Below are positions 63,716-64,000 of a DNA stretch of 64,000 nucleotides, piece by piece. How positions within the stretch are numbered: position 1 is the first letter of the stretch; every line of letters begins with the position of its first letter. The notes under the pieces were generated by a model that saw only the letters and a list, made by a program, of their open reading frames with translations, made no database searches and was not told the DNA's origin. Origin of the DNA: Symsagittifera roscoffensis (taxonomy: Eukaryota; Xenacoelomorpha; Acoela; Convolutidae); contig NC_087069.1 in the NCBI RefSeq assembly GCF_963678635.1, forward strand, positions 8,440,633 through 8,504,632, read 5' to 3'. Made by a program: the position numbers and the translations under genes.

Positions 63716-64000
63716 TTGACAATTCTCTTGATGCATTAATATCAACTTGATTTATTCATAAAATTTTGCCGATGTATTTATATAGCGTTGGTACGGCCCT
63801 ATCCAACCTGTGCACGTACCGTCGCATGACGGAATGACCCATTTTAATTGACCTTTTTTTTCAAAACCTATAACAACGGTGGGTAATTGCATCCGAAGCG
63901 TCGAATAGTAAGCCTTGCAGGACAATTATTGCTCAGGGTAGCTTACGTTCTTTTTTGCGATTAGTTTCCAAATTTTGAATATTTTGAACACGCTTCACTT
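63716..64000. other. Right edge, no gene seen
   Basis: Probably the 3' untranslated part of the retroelement followed by host DNA. Nothing recognisable. Confidence 0.3.

Overview
The window is nuclear DNA from an AT-rich animal genome. Four conserved eukaryotic genes have spliced exons with GT-AG borders and matching intron phases, and roughly three quarters of the sequence is introns, intergenic DNA and decayed mobile elements. The gene set (nuclear mitoribosomal uS14m, an RNA polymerase II subunit, a ubiquitin E2 and an ER aspartyl hydroxylase) shows a metazoan. The species cannot be named from this. Several start codons sit just after strong splice-acceptor-like sequences, as in lineages that use spliced-leader trans-splicing (tunicates, cnidarians, ctenophores and flatworms all do), but this is only suggestive.

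Host genes by position: (i) an unidentified plus-strand gene with exons at 6583-6727, 9178-9308 and from 14261; (ii) UBE2G1-type ubiquitin-conjugating enzyme, minus, 18340-21114, three exons, complete; (iii) POLR2D/RPB4, minus, 23216-25943, three exons, complete; (iv) an intronless acid-lipase-family gene, plus, 29452-30786; (v) MRPS14 (uS14m), minus, 31895-35441, two exons, complete; (vi) aspartyl/asparaginyl beta-hydroxylase (ASPH), minus, 38026-59565, ten exons found and only the start-codon exon missing. The exons of ii, iii, v and vi were rebuilt by hand from splice signals and reading frame, and every junction keeps phase.

The most notable host feature is the ASPH architecture. Between the transmembrane exon and the TPR exons lies one 2288-bp exon encoding about 762 residues. 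It carries about twelve thrombospondin-type-3-like DxDxDG calcium motifs in three blocks and a poly-Asp tract, where the vertebrate protein has one EF-hand and a Glu-rich linker.

Mobile DNA fills most of the rest. There are at least five non-LTR retrotransposon copies, all broken: a Jockey/CR1-like element at 38943-42722 with a 10-bp target duplication; CR1-like pieces at 46866-47333 (-), 47812-50470 (+) and 50660-51237 (-); and a different zinc-finger/esterase/RT element at 60080-63715. Non-autonomous families include two hairpin-bearing, Helentron-like families (A and B), a large G/C-rich foldback family with GATTATAATC arms (two copies), a hAT-type MITE with a perfect 8-bp duplication, several palindromic MITEs, and tRNA-derived SINEs. 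A 1.03-kb near-identical direct repeat occupies the left edge. No rRNA, CRISPR array or prokaryotic gene was seen.
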